Below the pieces are notes generated by a model. It made no database searches, was not told where the DNA came from, and saw nothing but the letters and a program-made list of their open reading frames with translations. Shown here piece after piece: positions 26,194 through 34,528 of a stretch of 54,054 bases of DNA. Location: assembly GCA_949288725.1 (NCBI GenBank), contig CASELF010000051.1, positions 1 to 54,054 of the forward strand, given 5' to 3'. The position numbers were made by a program, and so were the translations under genes. Numbering within the stretch: position 1 is the stretch's first letter; each line of letters starts with the position of its first letter. The DNA comes from an uncultured bacterium. GTDB lineage: Bacteria > Cyanobacteriota > Vampirovibrionia > Gastranaerophilales > Gastranaerophilaceae.

Positions 26194-26256
26194 GAACCTC
26201 TTCTCTAAAGTGCGGGGAAACTACGTCATTCCACCAACACCTTTGAGAGGAGGTTC
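26194..26256. ncRNA. GC-rich inverted-repeat element, candidate structured RNA of unknown class
   Basis: In a convergent intergenic gap, 63 bases at about half G+C stand out from the AT-rich surroundings. Outer arms GAACCTC and GAGGTTC pair perfectly. Inner arms TCTCTAAAGTG and CACCTTTGAGA pair with two mismatches, leaving a loop of about 25 bases containing CGGGGAAACTACGTC. No T-run follows directly on either strand, so it is not a simple terminator. It does not show the SRP RNA, 6S or tmRNA signatures I looked for. A small mobile repeat is the alternative. Confidence 0.45.
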
Positions 26257-26342
26257 GTGATTTTGGCTCTTATTTATTCGATTTATTTTGATTTTCTCCT
26301 TATTTACAACAAATTGGCTTGAATTATTTTTAATATAAATTC

Positions 26343-27371
26343 CTATTTTGCCAATTTGACATCACCTTCAACAGGTTTTGCGTTTTCGGCAACTCTGTAA
26401 TAATATTGCGGATATGAATCTTCCTTACCTTCATTAAAATCTCTCAATGAAATAGGGTAATATTCATAGTCCCAGACAGTTTCATTATATTGGTATAATT
26501 CATTATATTTAGTCTTTTTCACACGGGCTGCACCAAGTTTTTGACCATCTTCTGTCGTTACTACAGATTCTATAAGTTTATCACCATCCATCCCGGCATA
26601 TTTCGAAGGACGCGGTGATGAATACAAACTGTCAATTGCTATTAATTTTGCTATCTTATCTAATTCCTGATATTTTTCCTGTGCTTTTTTATTATCAGCT
26701 TCTATCTGCTCTTGTGTCTTTGGTGTCTTAACTAATTCTTGTTTTGCTTTCCTTAAAAATCTTCGTTTAGTTACAACTTCGGATGTGTATGGTTTTTTAA
26801 GATTATTAATCTCATATCGTAATTCAGATTGCATCTTTCTTAATGTAGCCTGTGAATGTGCTAATTCTTCTTCTGACCAAGTTTTTTTCATCTCGTCCAA
26901 TTCTTTTGCCAATGTTGATACTTCATCTGATTTGGTTTCCTGAACTTGAGTTTCTTTAACTTCTACAGGTTCTTTCTTTTCTGTTTCTGCCTTTATTGCT
27001 GCAGGGGCTTCGGGAGTTGTTACTGGCGCAACTGCTTTTTCCGGCTCGATATCCTCTGCCAAAATATAACCTGCCGCTTTTGCTAATCTAATAAATTCTT
27101 CATCTTTATAATCAATTGTCTTGCCTGCAAGCAAACGTTTGAACTTAATATTGTCACCACGCTCTATATGAAGTTTCTCAAACTCCTGCCCTAATGCCTT
27201 TTGCTCTGCCTTTGTAAAACCATTATTATCCTTATCTACAAAAATTCCTGCTTTTACATAGGTATTTAATTTGTCCATATAATCATATGAAATTCCAATT
27301 CTTCGTGGCGTTCTTTGTGTACCATCAGTTAATGTAATTCTAGTAATACCATTTCCCCAATCATTACTCAT
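26343..27371 (-). CDS. hypothetical protein with an EF-hand-like loop and coiled coil
   Basis: A 342-aa protein. Near residue 45 is DKDNNGFTKAEQ, matching the calcium-binding EF-hand loop at positions 1, 3, 5, 6 and 11, with Gln instead of Glu at 12. Residues about 110-150 are a Glu/Lys/Val/Thr-rich linker. Residues about 155-245 are helical and probably coiled coil. The last 100 residues look globular, with a Tyr-rich stretch. No signal peptide. AGGATG precedes the ATG. A TATACGGGGAT motif at 27402-27420 resembles sequences before three other unknown genes here. Function unknown. Confidence 0.75.
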   Translation of the reverse strand: MSNDWGNGITRITLTDGTQRTPRRIGISYDYMDKLNTYVKAGIFVDKDNNGFTKAEQKALGQEFEKLHIERGDNIKFKRLLAGKTIDYKDEEFIRLAKAAGYILAEDIEPEKAVAPVTTPEAPAAIKAETEKKEPVEVKETQVQETKSDEVSTLAKELDEMKKTWSEEELAHSQATLRKMQSELRYEINNLKKPYTSEVVTKRRFLRKAKQELVKTPKTQEQIEADNKKAQEKYQELDKIAKLIAIDSLYSSPRPSKYAGMDGDKLIESVVTTEDGQKLGAARVKKTKYNELYQYNETVWDYEYYPISLRDFNEGKEDSYPQYYYRVAENAKPVEGDVKLAK

Positions 27372-27564
27372 AATTTTACATCCTTTTTCTTTACTAATAT
27401 TATCCCCGTATATTTATTAAAAGTTTTTTCTAATAAAAATTGCCTTATTTTGAAAAAACAGATATTTTAAATATCCCCAAACATATAAATAAAGACAGGG
27501 AAAAAGGATTTTACATAAATTTACAATATAAATAAAATATAAAAGAGGTGATAAAAAATAAAAA

Positions 27565-27635
27565 AGGCGACACCCAGATTCGAACTGGGGATAAAAGCTT
27601 TGCAGGCTTCTGCCTTACCACTTGGCCATGTCGCC
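27565..27635 (-). tRNA. trnC: tRNA-Cys (anticodon GCA)
   Basis: A 71-nt cloverleaf on the minus strand. Acceptor GGCGACA pairs with TGTCGCC, the discriminator base is U as expected for cysteine, the anticodon loop CTGCAAA (GCA) sits on a 5-bp stem, and the T-arm contains GTTCGAATC. The 3' CCA is not encoded; a T-run follows and probably terminates transcription. It is preceded by a TTGACA-type promoter. Confidence 0.95.
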
Positions 27636-27650
27636 GTCCCTCACTAGTAT

Positions 27651-27679
27651 AGAATACACAAGACATAGTACTATGTCAA
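27651..27679 (-). promoter_or_regulatory. promoter of tRNA-Cys overlapped by a 16-bp perfect palindrome
   Basis: Minus strand: TTGACA (27679 to 27674), 17-base spacer, TATTCT (27656 to 27651), 15 bases before the mature tRNA. GACATAGTACTATGTC (27662-27677) is a perfect palindrome covering part of the -35 and the spacer. Confidence 0.65.
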
Positions 27680-27698
27680 GAATTTGTATTCCTCTCTT

Positions 27699-28967
27699 CT
27701 AATCTTCCTTCTTTGAAAGTGTTCTTGCACTTATCATCTGTGCCATTACATCTTTTGCTTTTTCTAATTGAACATCACGTTTTGCAATTATATCAGATTT
27801 TTTTAATGGCATTTCTATATCAGGATCTATGCCTAATTTATTTATATCTTTACCTTTTGGTGTCAGATATTTCGCAACAGTCAAATTCAGACCTGTTTCA
27901 TTCGGCATCGGAATAATTTTTTGAACCATTCCTTTTCCGTAAGTTTTAGTACCTATTAGTTTTGCTCTATGATAATCTTTCATAGCACCTGAGAAAATTT
28001 CACTTGCACTTGCACTGGCACCATCAACAAGCAATATTATCGGTTTGTCGATATTCAAGTCTGTTTCCTGCGCCATAATATCATAATGATATCCGTTGCG
28101 CCCTACAATACTGACAATTTTGCCTTTAGGAATAAATAAATTTGAAATAAATACAGCATTTGGCAACAATCCGCCTGTATTTCCGCGCAAATCAATTATC
28201 AAACCCTTTGTATTATCAGTGTTTTCTAATGCTTCCAAAAACTCATTCGGAGTTGATGTGCTGATAAAACTTGATAATTGAATATAACCAATATTTTTAT
28301 CTATTGAACTTTTAACTGTTTTTATCGCAATTTCTTTTCTGATAATTTTCTTCTTGATTAAATTCTTATTTCTTAAAATATCAATACTTACAAATGTGTT
28401 TACAGGTCCCTTAACTAAGTTTGAAACCTCTGCCAATGAAAGACCGCTAACTTTCATACCGTTAACGGCAACTATAATATCTCCGACTTTCAACTCTGCA
28501 AATTGAGCAGGTGTATTTTCCATTACGTTAATTATACGGATTTTTCCTGATTCATTTACTATATTTACACCAATACCTGAAATTTTTGACGTGATTGAAT
28601 TGTTTTGCTCTGCAAACTCTTGTTTTGTCAAAAATCTTGAATATGGATCATTTAAACTTTCCAACATTGTATCAATAGCAACTTTAGCATCTTCTTCTGT
28701 CTTGATTTTGTCTTTGTAATGGTTCTTCCATCTTACCCAATATTGTTTGTTAAAATTCGGATCATAATATTCATTTTTTACAACCTGCCAAGTATGCTCA
28801 AATAACTTTTGTGGTGACAAATGCGACGTATCTACCACTTTTTGCTCAACGTTCAACATTGGATTGTGGTTAATGTTGTAAAACGCATTAAGTGCAAATA
28901 ACGTCGCTAAAGCCGCTACAAAAAATAAGATTGTTCTGGTCAGATTTTTCATAACCTTATTTAACAT
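27699..28967 (-). CDS. carboxyl-terminal processing protease (S41 family, CtpA-like)
   Basis: A 422-aa periplasmic serine protease anchored by an N-terminal membrane segment (TILFFVAALATLFALNAFY). It has an N-terminal helical region, a PDZ domain (about 105-185, with GIGVNIVNESGKIRIINVM and LKVGDIIVAVNG) and an S41 core with GNTGGLL, SASASEIFSGAMKDY and GTKTYGKGMVQ. By spacing in tail-specific proteases the Ser/Lys dyad is S320 and K345. Typical substrates are protein C-termini in the envelope. The start is uncertain: TTG 28970, ATG 28967 and ATG 28952 are possible and none has a good ribosome-binding site. Confidence 0.9.
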   Translation of the reverse strand: MLNKVMKNLTRTILFFVAALATLFALNAFYNINHNPMLNVEQKVVDTSHLSPQKLFEHTWQVVKNEYYDPNFNKQYWVRWKNHYKDKIKTEEDAKVAIDTMLESLNDPYSRFLTKQEFAEQNNSITSKISGIGVNIVNESGKIRIINVMENTPAQFAELKVGDIIVAVNGMKVSGLSLAEVSNLVKGPVNTFVSIDILRNKNLIKKKIIRKEIAIKTVKSSIDKNIGYIQLSSFISTSTPNEFLEALENTDNTKGLIIDLRGNTGGLLPNAVFISNLFIPKGKIVSIVGRNGYHYDIMAQETDLNIDKPIILLVDGASASASEIFSGAMKDYHRAKLIGTKTYGKGMVQKIIPMPNETGLNLTVAKYLTPKGKDINKLGIDPDIEMPLKKSDIIAKRDVQLEKAKDVMAQMISARTLSKKED

Positions 28968-29026
28968 CAAGGATTTTTTTTAATCAATATACTTTTTAAT
29001 TACAATTACTATTTATTCAAAAATCT

Positions 29027-29713
29027 TTATAAATCGTTAAATCCAGGTGAATATGAAGGCAAATTTTTATAGCCGGAATTGTTTAGTACTGCCTTTTTAA
29101 TGTATTTATTGGTATAATCACCCTTTTCTAATAGTTTTTTCAAAGTGTTCTCACGTCTGACTAAATCATTTTCTTCCTGATTACTCTCAGGATAGTTTTT
29201 TAAAATCTCATTCCAAACAACCGCTTCCATTGTCCAAGCGTATGTTTCTTCTGCCAGTGAATTATACTCGTCTTGGTGTAACGCTTCATGGGATAACAAT
29301 GCCGCAATTGCACCTGCAGGTGCGTTACGGTGTTTATTATTTATATATATATACAAATTTTTACCACGTTTCCAACCCAAAGCATCAAAAGTTGCATAAT
29401 TTTGATTTATCTGACCTAAGTCACGAAATTCTATTCGCATTACTCTTTGCGATAAATTGTTCCCTAATATTGCATTTCTTGAAAACATTCCCTCGGTACC
29501 TTTTAGCATGTCTAAGGCAACATAAAAAACTTCCTCTTTTCCAACATCTTTATATGTCGGGGTTATCTGTTCTATATATTCAGGGGTGTATTTTGCAGGA
29601 TACTGATGCGGAACTGTTGTTTCCGGTGTTTTTGCTGCATTTGCAAACCCCTGAGACATTATCGCTATTAGTGAAATTAATATTAATCTTTTTATATACT
29701 TCTTCATTACCAT
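29027..29713 (-). CDS. secreted protein with HExxH zinc-protease-like motif
   Basis: A 228-aa exported protein. The signal peptide is the first 25 or so residues (LILISLIAIMSQGFANA). H142-E143-A-L-H146 (in LLSHEALHQDEY) is an HExxH motif on a predicted helix, followed by E155/E156 in SLAEETYAW, which could supply the third zinc ligand. The spacing is shorter than in classic gluzincins, so proteolytic activity is plausible, not certain. A TTG-started longer form (29725) is possible, but GGAG 6 bases before the ATG at 29713 favours that start. It lies downstream of the TPR gene on the same strand. Confidence 0.6.
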   Translation of the reverse strand: MVMKKYIKRLILISLIAIMSQGFANAAKTPETTVPHQYPAKYTPEYIEQITPTYKDVGKEEVFYVALDMLKGTEGMFSRNAILGNNLSQRVMRIEFRDLGQINQNYATFDALGWKRGKNLYIYINNKHRNAPAGAIAALLSHEALHQDEYNSLAEETYAWTMEAVVWNEILKNYPESNQEENDLVRRENTLKKLLEKGDYTNKYIKKAVLNNSGYKNLPSYSPGFNDL

Positions 29714-29796
29714 CTCAATCTCCAAATACTACGTTTATAATAGTATTATATTTATCTTTCTTATAAAATCAAAAAATTTTTATTAAATTTTACGAT

Positions 29797-31374
29797 TTAT
29801 TTAGTTGGAAGTTTTCTGTTTATTTTTACCAATTCTGAATATATATATTTATATTCATTGGAAGGTTTTATGTTTTCTGCTTCGGTGATATATTCTAAGG
29901 CTGTTTTATAATCTTTCTTTAATTGATATAATTCACACATTTTTCTGTAGTATTCTGAATTATTCAAATCATATAATATTGCTCTTTTCATACATTCTAT
30001 TGCTTCGTCTGTATCACCGTCTTTTTCTCGTGCAAGTGCTATATAATAATAACCCTCAGAGCAACTGATATCCAATGATAAAACTTCTTGAGCGTATTCT
30101 TTTGACAATTCATAATCGCCCTTCAAATTAGCAATCTTTGCACATAAAATATTTCCTGAAATATAATTTGGATTAAGTTCTACACATTTCTGTGCAAGTT
30201 TTAATGCGCCGTCATAATTTTGTTCTTTTATATATATTTCTGCCAAATCAGTTAAATATGTAATATTATCAGGATTTTTCTCTAAAATTTCATTCACCAA
30301 TTTTTCGGCTTTGCCAAAATTGCTCAATTCTGCATAGATTTTACTTAGTGAACTTTTGGTAAAATCATCATCACAGCCATTTTTTATATTATCTTCAAGA
30401 ATTTCTTGTGCACCTATTAAATCCTTTTTATTCTCCAGAAGAAGTGCCTTTAATACTTTTGTCTGAGAATGCTGAGGCATTACCGCTAATATCGAGTTAA
30501 CCTCTTTTTCAGCCTTTGAATATTCTTTAATTGAATAATATAAATACGCAAGTGAATAACGATAATCTATATTTTCAGGGTTGATTAATAATGCCTGACG
30601 ATAAGCCTTCTGTGCCTCTTCCATCCAGCCGTTATAAAAATAAGCATTCCCTAAATTGTAATAATATTTTGAATTAGATTTGTCTAAATTTATTGCCCTT
30701 GAAAAATCTTTTATCGCTTCTATAAAATTCATTCCCTCTAATTCAAATAAACCTTTATAATTTAAAATTTCAGGATTTTGCGAATTTTTTCCAATTTTTG
30801 AGAAAATTTCTCTTGCACCATCTATATCATTTTCATCAAACTTTATTCTGCCGGCAAGCAACATTGCCTTTTCATTATTTGTATCACATTCTGACAAAAT
30901 TTCCTTTGCCTTGGCTTTTTCATTTGCCAAATATAATGCGTTTGCACAATCTAATTTAACTTCTTGAGTAAAATTCTCACTACCTCTATATTGTTCAATT
31001 TGGGCAAATAACTTCATCTCAATATATATTTTTAATAAATCCCACAATGTTTCAGGACTCGGATGATTTTCATATATTTTCTTTGATAATTCTAATACCT
31101 TATCCAAATTTCCTTCTCTTTCATTTATATTGCGCATCAACTGAAGTGCATTCAAATGGTTTGGAACAATCTGCAAAACCTTTGAAATATATTGCATTGC
31201 TCTTGAATAGTTGTTTAACAAAAAATACAACTCCCCTATTTGAAACAATATCTCGACATTATCATTTTCAATTTCTAATGCCTTGTATAAAAGTTCTATA
31301 GCATACTTATAATTTTTTGATTCCTTTAACTCAAAGGCTTGTTTTATATAATCAATACATTCCGGTTTTTCCAT
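29797..31374 (-). CDS. tetratricopeptide-repeat protein
   Basis: A 525-aa protein made almost entirely of TPR units (about 13-14), with many copies of the pattern as in YYYNLGNAYFYNGWMEEAQK and AYRQALLINPENIDYRYSLA. TPR solenoids are protein-binding scaffolds. No signal peptide or membrane segment. A TTG start at 31398 would overlap the upstream divIC-like stop; the ATG at 31374, with GGGTG upstream, is preferred. It directly follows the FtsB/DivIC-like gene, so a role in envelope or division assembly is possible, but that is context only. Confidence 0.85.
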   Translation of the reverse strand: MEKPECIDYIKQAFELKESKNYKYAIELLYKALEIENDNVEILFQIGELYFLLNNYSRAMQYISKVLQIVPNHLNALQLMRNINEREGNLDKVLELSKKIYENHPSPETLWDLLKIYIEMKLFAQIEQYRGSENFTQEVKLDCANALYLANEKAKAKEILSECDTNNEKAMLLAGRIKFDENDIDGAREIFSKIGKNSQNPEILNYKGLFELEGMNFIEAIKDFSRAINLDKSNSKYYYNLGNAYFYNGWMEEAQKAYRQALLINPENIDYRYSLAYLYYSIKEYSKAEKEVNSILAVMPQHSQTKVLKALLLENKKDLIGAQEILEDNIKNGCDDDFTKSSLSKIYAELSNFGKAEKLVNEILEKNPDNITYLTDLAEIYIKEQNYDGALKLAQKCVELNPNYISGNILCAKIANLKGDYELSKEYAQEVLSLDISCSEGYYYIALAREKDGDTDEAIECMKRAILYDLNNSEYYRKMCELYQLKKDYKTALEYITEAENIKPSNEYKYIYSELVKINRKLPTK

Positions 31375-31387
31375 ATTTACACCCGCT

Positions 31388-31858
31388 CTATTCTTCAACT
31401 ACCTCAGGTGGTATATATATATGCTCTGGTTTTATTTCTTCTTGCTTCTCTTTCTTAAACCATTTACTAATATCCCACTTGTTTTTCTTAGGTTTAGGCT
31501 CTTCTACTTTTTTGTTTATTATTATCAAAACTTCATCTTGACCTGCCATTTTTAAATTGTTTCTTGCAATACCTTCAAGACTATTATCTGATGTTATAAC
31601 TTTTTTCTGAGTTTTCAAGTCTTTGTTCCGCAACTGGGCCTTTTTCAACAAATCCTCTAAAGTAGCTTGTTTACCTTGGTAGGAAACAATTTTACCAACA
31701 TTCAAAACTGCCCCGTAACCTATTTGCAACAAACAAAATATCAGAATAAACGTGAACAAAGGACAAGTAAACTTTGTGTTATATTGAATTTTTCTTTTTC
31801 GTTTACGCTTCCCTGAATTCTTTGTATTAACTTTTTGTTCCGTATGTTGCTCTGTCAA
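31388..31858 (-). CDS. FtsB/DivIC-family septum formation initiator
   Basis: A 156-aa bitopic membrane protein. A basic N-terminal tail (KRKRKIQYNTKF) precedes one membrane segment (about 38-58) and a coiled coil (about 60-100). Then comes SLEGIARNNLKMAGQDEVLI, the conserved end of FtsB/DivIC proteins that assemble with FtsL/FtsQ at the septum. A further 45-residue basic and acidic tail is unusual for the family. The start is TTG, with AAGGGG 8 bases upstream. Upstream of the TPR gene on the same strand. Confidence 0.8.
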   Translation of the reverse strand: MTEQHTEQKVNTKNSGKRKRKRKIQYNTKFTCPLFTFILIFCLLQIGYGAVLNVGKIVSYQGKQATLEDLLKKAQLRNKDLKTQKKVITSDNSLEGIARNNLKMAGQDEVLIIINKKVEEPKPKKNKWDISKWFKKEKQEEIKPEHIYIPPEVVEE

Positions 31859-31924
31859 AATAAGTTCCCCTTACATTAAATTATAATCAAAATAAGTTTG
31901 ATAAACAAAAATATATTGATAAAT

Positions 31925-32893
31925 TTACAATTGGAATTTTGTAGAAAATTTAAACTGATTTTTTAATAAGGCATTTTTATCATCGTAAACAGAACTTGCC
32001 CCCAACTCAAAACGAAGTCTGTCTGTATCCTTGTGTCCAAAAGGATTTATGGAGAATATCATCTCTGCAGTTTTACGATTTTTGACAATATCGGCTGACA
32101 AAACTTCTCGTAATGAAAAATATTGATTGATTATCAATTCCGGAGAAAGATAAACATTATCATTGTAATTGTTATTTGTTGAATTGATTGTCCTTGCATA
32201 AGATGTACTTATTGCAAAATGCTTCGTTTCATAACGGGAAAAAACACCCGTTGATTGCTCTAATTCTGCATAATCAATTCCTTGATTATATGTTGTACCA
32301 GCAGAAAAACCACCCTTTTTGGCTGCATAACTTGTTCCTGAAATTGGGGCAATACTATATTCAAGACCACTCATAGAAGAATATAAATTTTGAGTTTCAG
32401 GCATCAACGGATCATACTTTTGAGAACCAATCTTTGCCGGTTTGGTAAGTTTTATAGTTTGAAATTCATCTAATGTATCTGAAAGTAATACCGCATCTTC
32501 TTCACCTTCATCATACTGTGCATAACCCTTCAACACGTCAGAATACATATCTCCAATTTGATATTCCTCTATTTCAGGTTCATCCATTTCATCATCTGAT
32601 TCTTCTTCTTCAACAATTTCCTCTCCTGAAGTATCTGCCGTTATATCATCAGAAGTAATATCTGATTTTACTTCTGCTTTATCTTCGTTATTTGATTTAG
32701 CCTTATCCTCAGAAGTTTCTTCAGCATCAGATGAAGTGATAGTTTCAGGAATATGGTATGTGAAAATTTTTGAAGGCGCAGAATCATCTGTCGCAGATGT
32801 TGAAGTTTCAGCACTGCAAGGCAAGAAAATTGAAAATATAAATAATATTATTAATATGCCTGCATTCTTCATCATATCGACATGATAACCCAT
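31925..32893 (-). CDS. exported protein with acidic linker and probable beta-barrel-like C-terminus
   Basis: A 322-aa protein with a signal peptide (GILIILFIFSIFLPCSA). Residues about 28-115 are extremely acidic and Ser/Thr-rich (Asp/Glu runs such as EEEESDDEMDEPEIEE). The C-terminal 150 residues show alternating polar and hydrophobic strands (HFAISTSYARTINS, RLRFELGASSVY) and end FKFSTKFQL, similar to outer-membrane barrel ends. AAAGG precedes the ATG. Outer-membrane or surface location is inferred. No family recognised. Confidence 0.65.
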   Translation of the reverse strand: MGYHVDMMKNAGILIILFIFSIFLPCSAETSTSATDDSAPSKIFTYHIPETITSSDAEETSEDKAKSNNEDKAEVKSDITSDDITADTSGEEIVEEEESDDEMDEPEIEEYQIGDMYSDVLKGYAQYDEGEEDAVLLSDTLDEFQTIKLTKPAKIGSQKYDPLMPETQNLYSSMSGLEYSIAPISGTSYAAKKGGFSAGTTYNQGIDYAELEQSTGVFSRYETKHFAISTSYARTINSTNNNYNDNVYLSPELIINQYFSLREVLSADIVKNRKTAEMIFSINPFGHKDTDRLRFELGASSVYDDKNALLKNQFKFSTKFQL

Positions 32894-32965
32894 AAATAAC
32901 CTTTCAGCAACTACATAGAAATAAATAATTCTATAATATTTGTTGAAAATTTCTAAACCCTAAAT

Positions 32966-34336
32966 CTAAACTCTGCCATACATATCTTCGTATCGAATAA
33001 TATCATCCTCAGATAAAATATCACCCTTTTGAACTTCAATAACTTCTATAGGAATATCATAAGGATTTTGAAGTGAATGAATTGCCTTAACCGCAATATC
33101 TATACTATGACCGGGAGATAAAATATGCTCTTTGCCTTCTAAAATAACCTTAGCATTTCCTGACAATATAACCCAATGCTCACTTCTGTAATCATGCGAT
33201 TGAAGCGACAATTTTTGCCCCGGATTAACATGAATAAGTTTTGTTTGAAAACCTGTCCCCTCGGCAATCACTGTATAAAATCCCCATGGTCTATATACTG
33301 TTTTATGAATTTTCTGGGTGTCATCATGTTGCTTTTTCAAAGTTTCATATATCTGCTTAACTTCTTGAGTTCTATCTTTTTGGCATACCAAAATTGCATC
33401 TTCTGTTTCTACAACCACAGTGTTTTCCAAACCTATTGTTGCTACAAGTTTTGATGTTGAACAAACTAGAGAATTCTTAGAACCCTTATCCAATACTTTT
33501 CCTGCAAACACATTGTTATTTACATCTTTTGGACTAACTTCATATATTGATTTCCAAGAACCTAAATCTTTCCATTTTGTATCCAACTCAAGCATAACCA
33601 AATTTTGACTCTTCTCCATTACTGCATAATCAATGGAAATATTAGGCATCTTGTCAAAGTCCTTTAGAGGAACCGTAATACCGCTACATTTGATATTTTT
33701 CATACATTGAGAAATTTCAGGACAATATTTTTCAAACTCATCTATTATTGTTGAAACTTTAAACATAAAAATCCCGCTATTCCAATAATAATTTGAATCT
33801 TTAAGGTATTCTGATGCAGTTTTGCTATCAGGTTTTTCGGTAAATGATTTTACTATATTGTTTTCTGATTTGATATAACCATAAGCCACTTCAGGATATG
33901 TAGGTTTTATACCGAAGGTTACAATCTTGCCTTCATCTGCATATTTTTTAGCCTCATTTATTTTATCAAATAAATTTTGAGTATATTCCATCATCAAATC
34001 TGAAGGAAATACAAGCATTATATCATCCGCACTATAATTTTCGATTATATATTTCGCACTCAAAGCAATTGCAGGAGCTGTATTTTTAGATACAGGTTCT
34101 GATAAAATCACAGGGTTTTCACATACCTGCAACAACTGCATTTTTACATTTGAAAGATGTTTGATATTGGTTACACTGATAATATTTTCTACAGGAATAA
34201 AATTTGATAACCCGATATAAGTGGATTGCAATAAACTTTCTTTGGCATTGATATTAAGTAACTGTTTAGGACATAACTCTCTTGATAATGGCCATAAACG
34301 ACTTCCTTCTCCTCCAGCCAATATTACTCCAAACAT
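32966..34336 (-). CDS. manC: mannose-1-phosphate guanylyltransferase / mannose-6-phosphate isomerase, copy 1
   Basis: A 456-aa bifunctional enzyme making GDP-mannose for surface polysaccharides. The N-terminal nucleotidyltransferase has FGVILAGGEGSRLWPLSREL, FTEKP and WNSGIFMF; the C-terminal type II isomerase cupin (about 345-456) has YRPWGFYTVIAEG, PGQKLSLQSHDYRSEHW and LSPGHSIDI. Paralogous to the gene at 51510: same length, 46 of the first 60 residues identical by eye. Divergent from the 412-aa gene at 34529, an arrangement repeated in inverted orientation around 51.4 kb. AAGGAG precedes the ATG. A TATAGTATAATAA -10 region is shared with copy 2. Confidence 0.93.
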   Translation of the reverse strand: MFGVILAGGEGSRLWPLSRELCPKQLLNINAKESLLQSTYIGLSNFIPVENIISVTNIKHLSNVKMQLLQVCENPVILSEPVSKNTAPAIALSAKYIIENYSADDIMLVFPSDLMMEYTQNLFDKINEAKKYADEGKIVTFGIKPTYPEVAYGYIKSENNIVKSFTEKPDSKTASEYLKDSNYYWNSGIFMFKVSTIIDEFEKYCPEISQCMKNIKCSGITVPLKDFDKMPNISIDYAVMEKSQNLVMLELDTKWKDLGSWKSIYEVSPKDVNNNVFAGKVLDKGSKNSLVCSTSKLVATIGLENTVVVETEDAILVCQKDRTQEVKQIYETLKKQHDDTQKIHKTVYRPWGFYTVIAEGTGFQTKLIHVNPGQKLSLQSHDYRSEHWVILSGNAKVILEGKEHILSPGHSIDIAVKAIHSLQNPYDIPIEVIEVQKGDILSEDDIIRYEDMYGRV

Positions 34337-34528
34337 CTTTTTAGCTCCTTATAAAATACTACTAATCCCTGTGATTATTATACTATAAAAAGTTCTATAG
34401 GCAAAATTAAACCGTATTTTTAATAAACTTTATGTCGTTACAAAAAGTAATACTACCGCAATTTTATTTAGAGATTTGTTTTAATATAACTATATAGATG
34501 TAGGTAAGATATATGAAAGGTAGTATTT

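Noticed and set aside
26194-26256. SRP RNA (4.5S) or simple terminator
   Set aside because: The SRP loop signature (GGAAGGAGCAG type) is absent on both strands, and no T-run follows either arm; left as an unassigned element.
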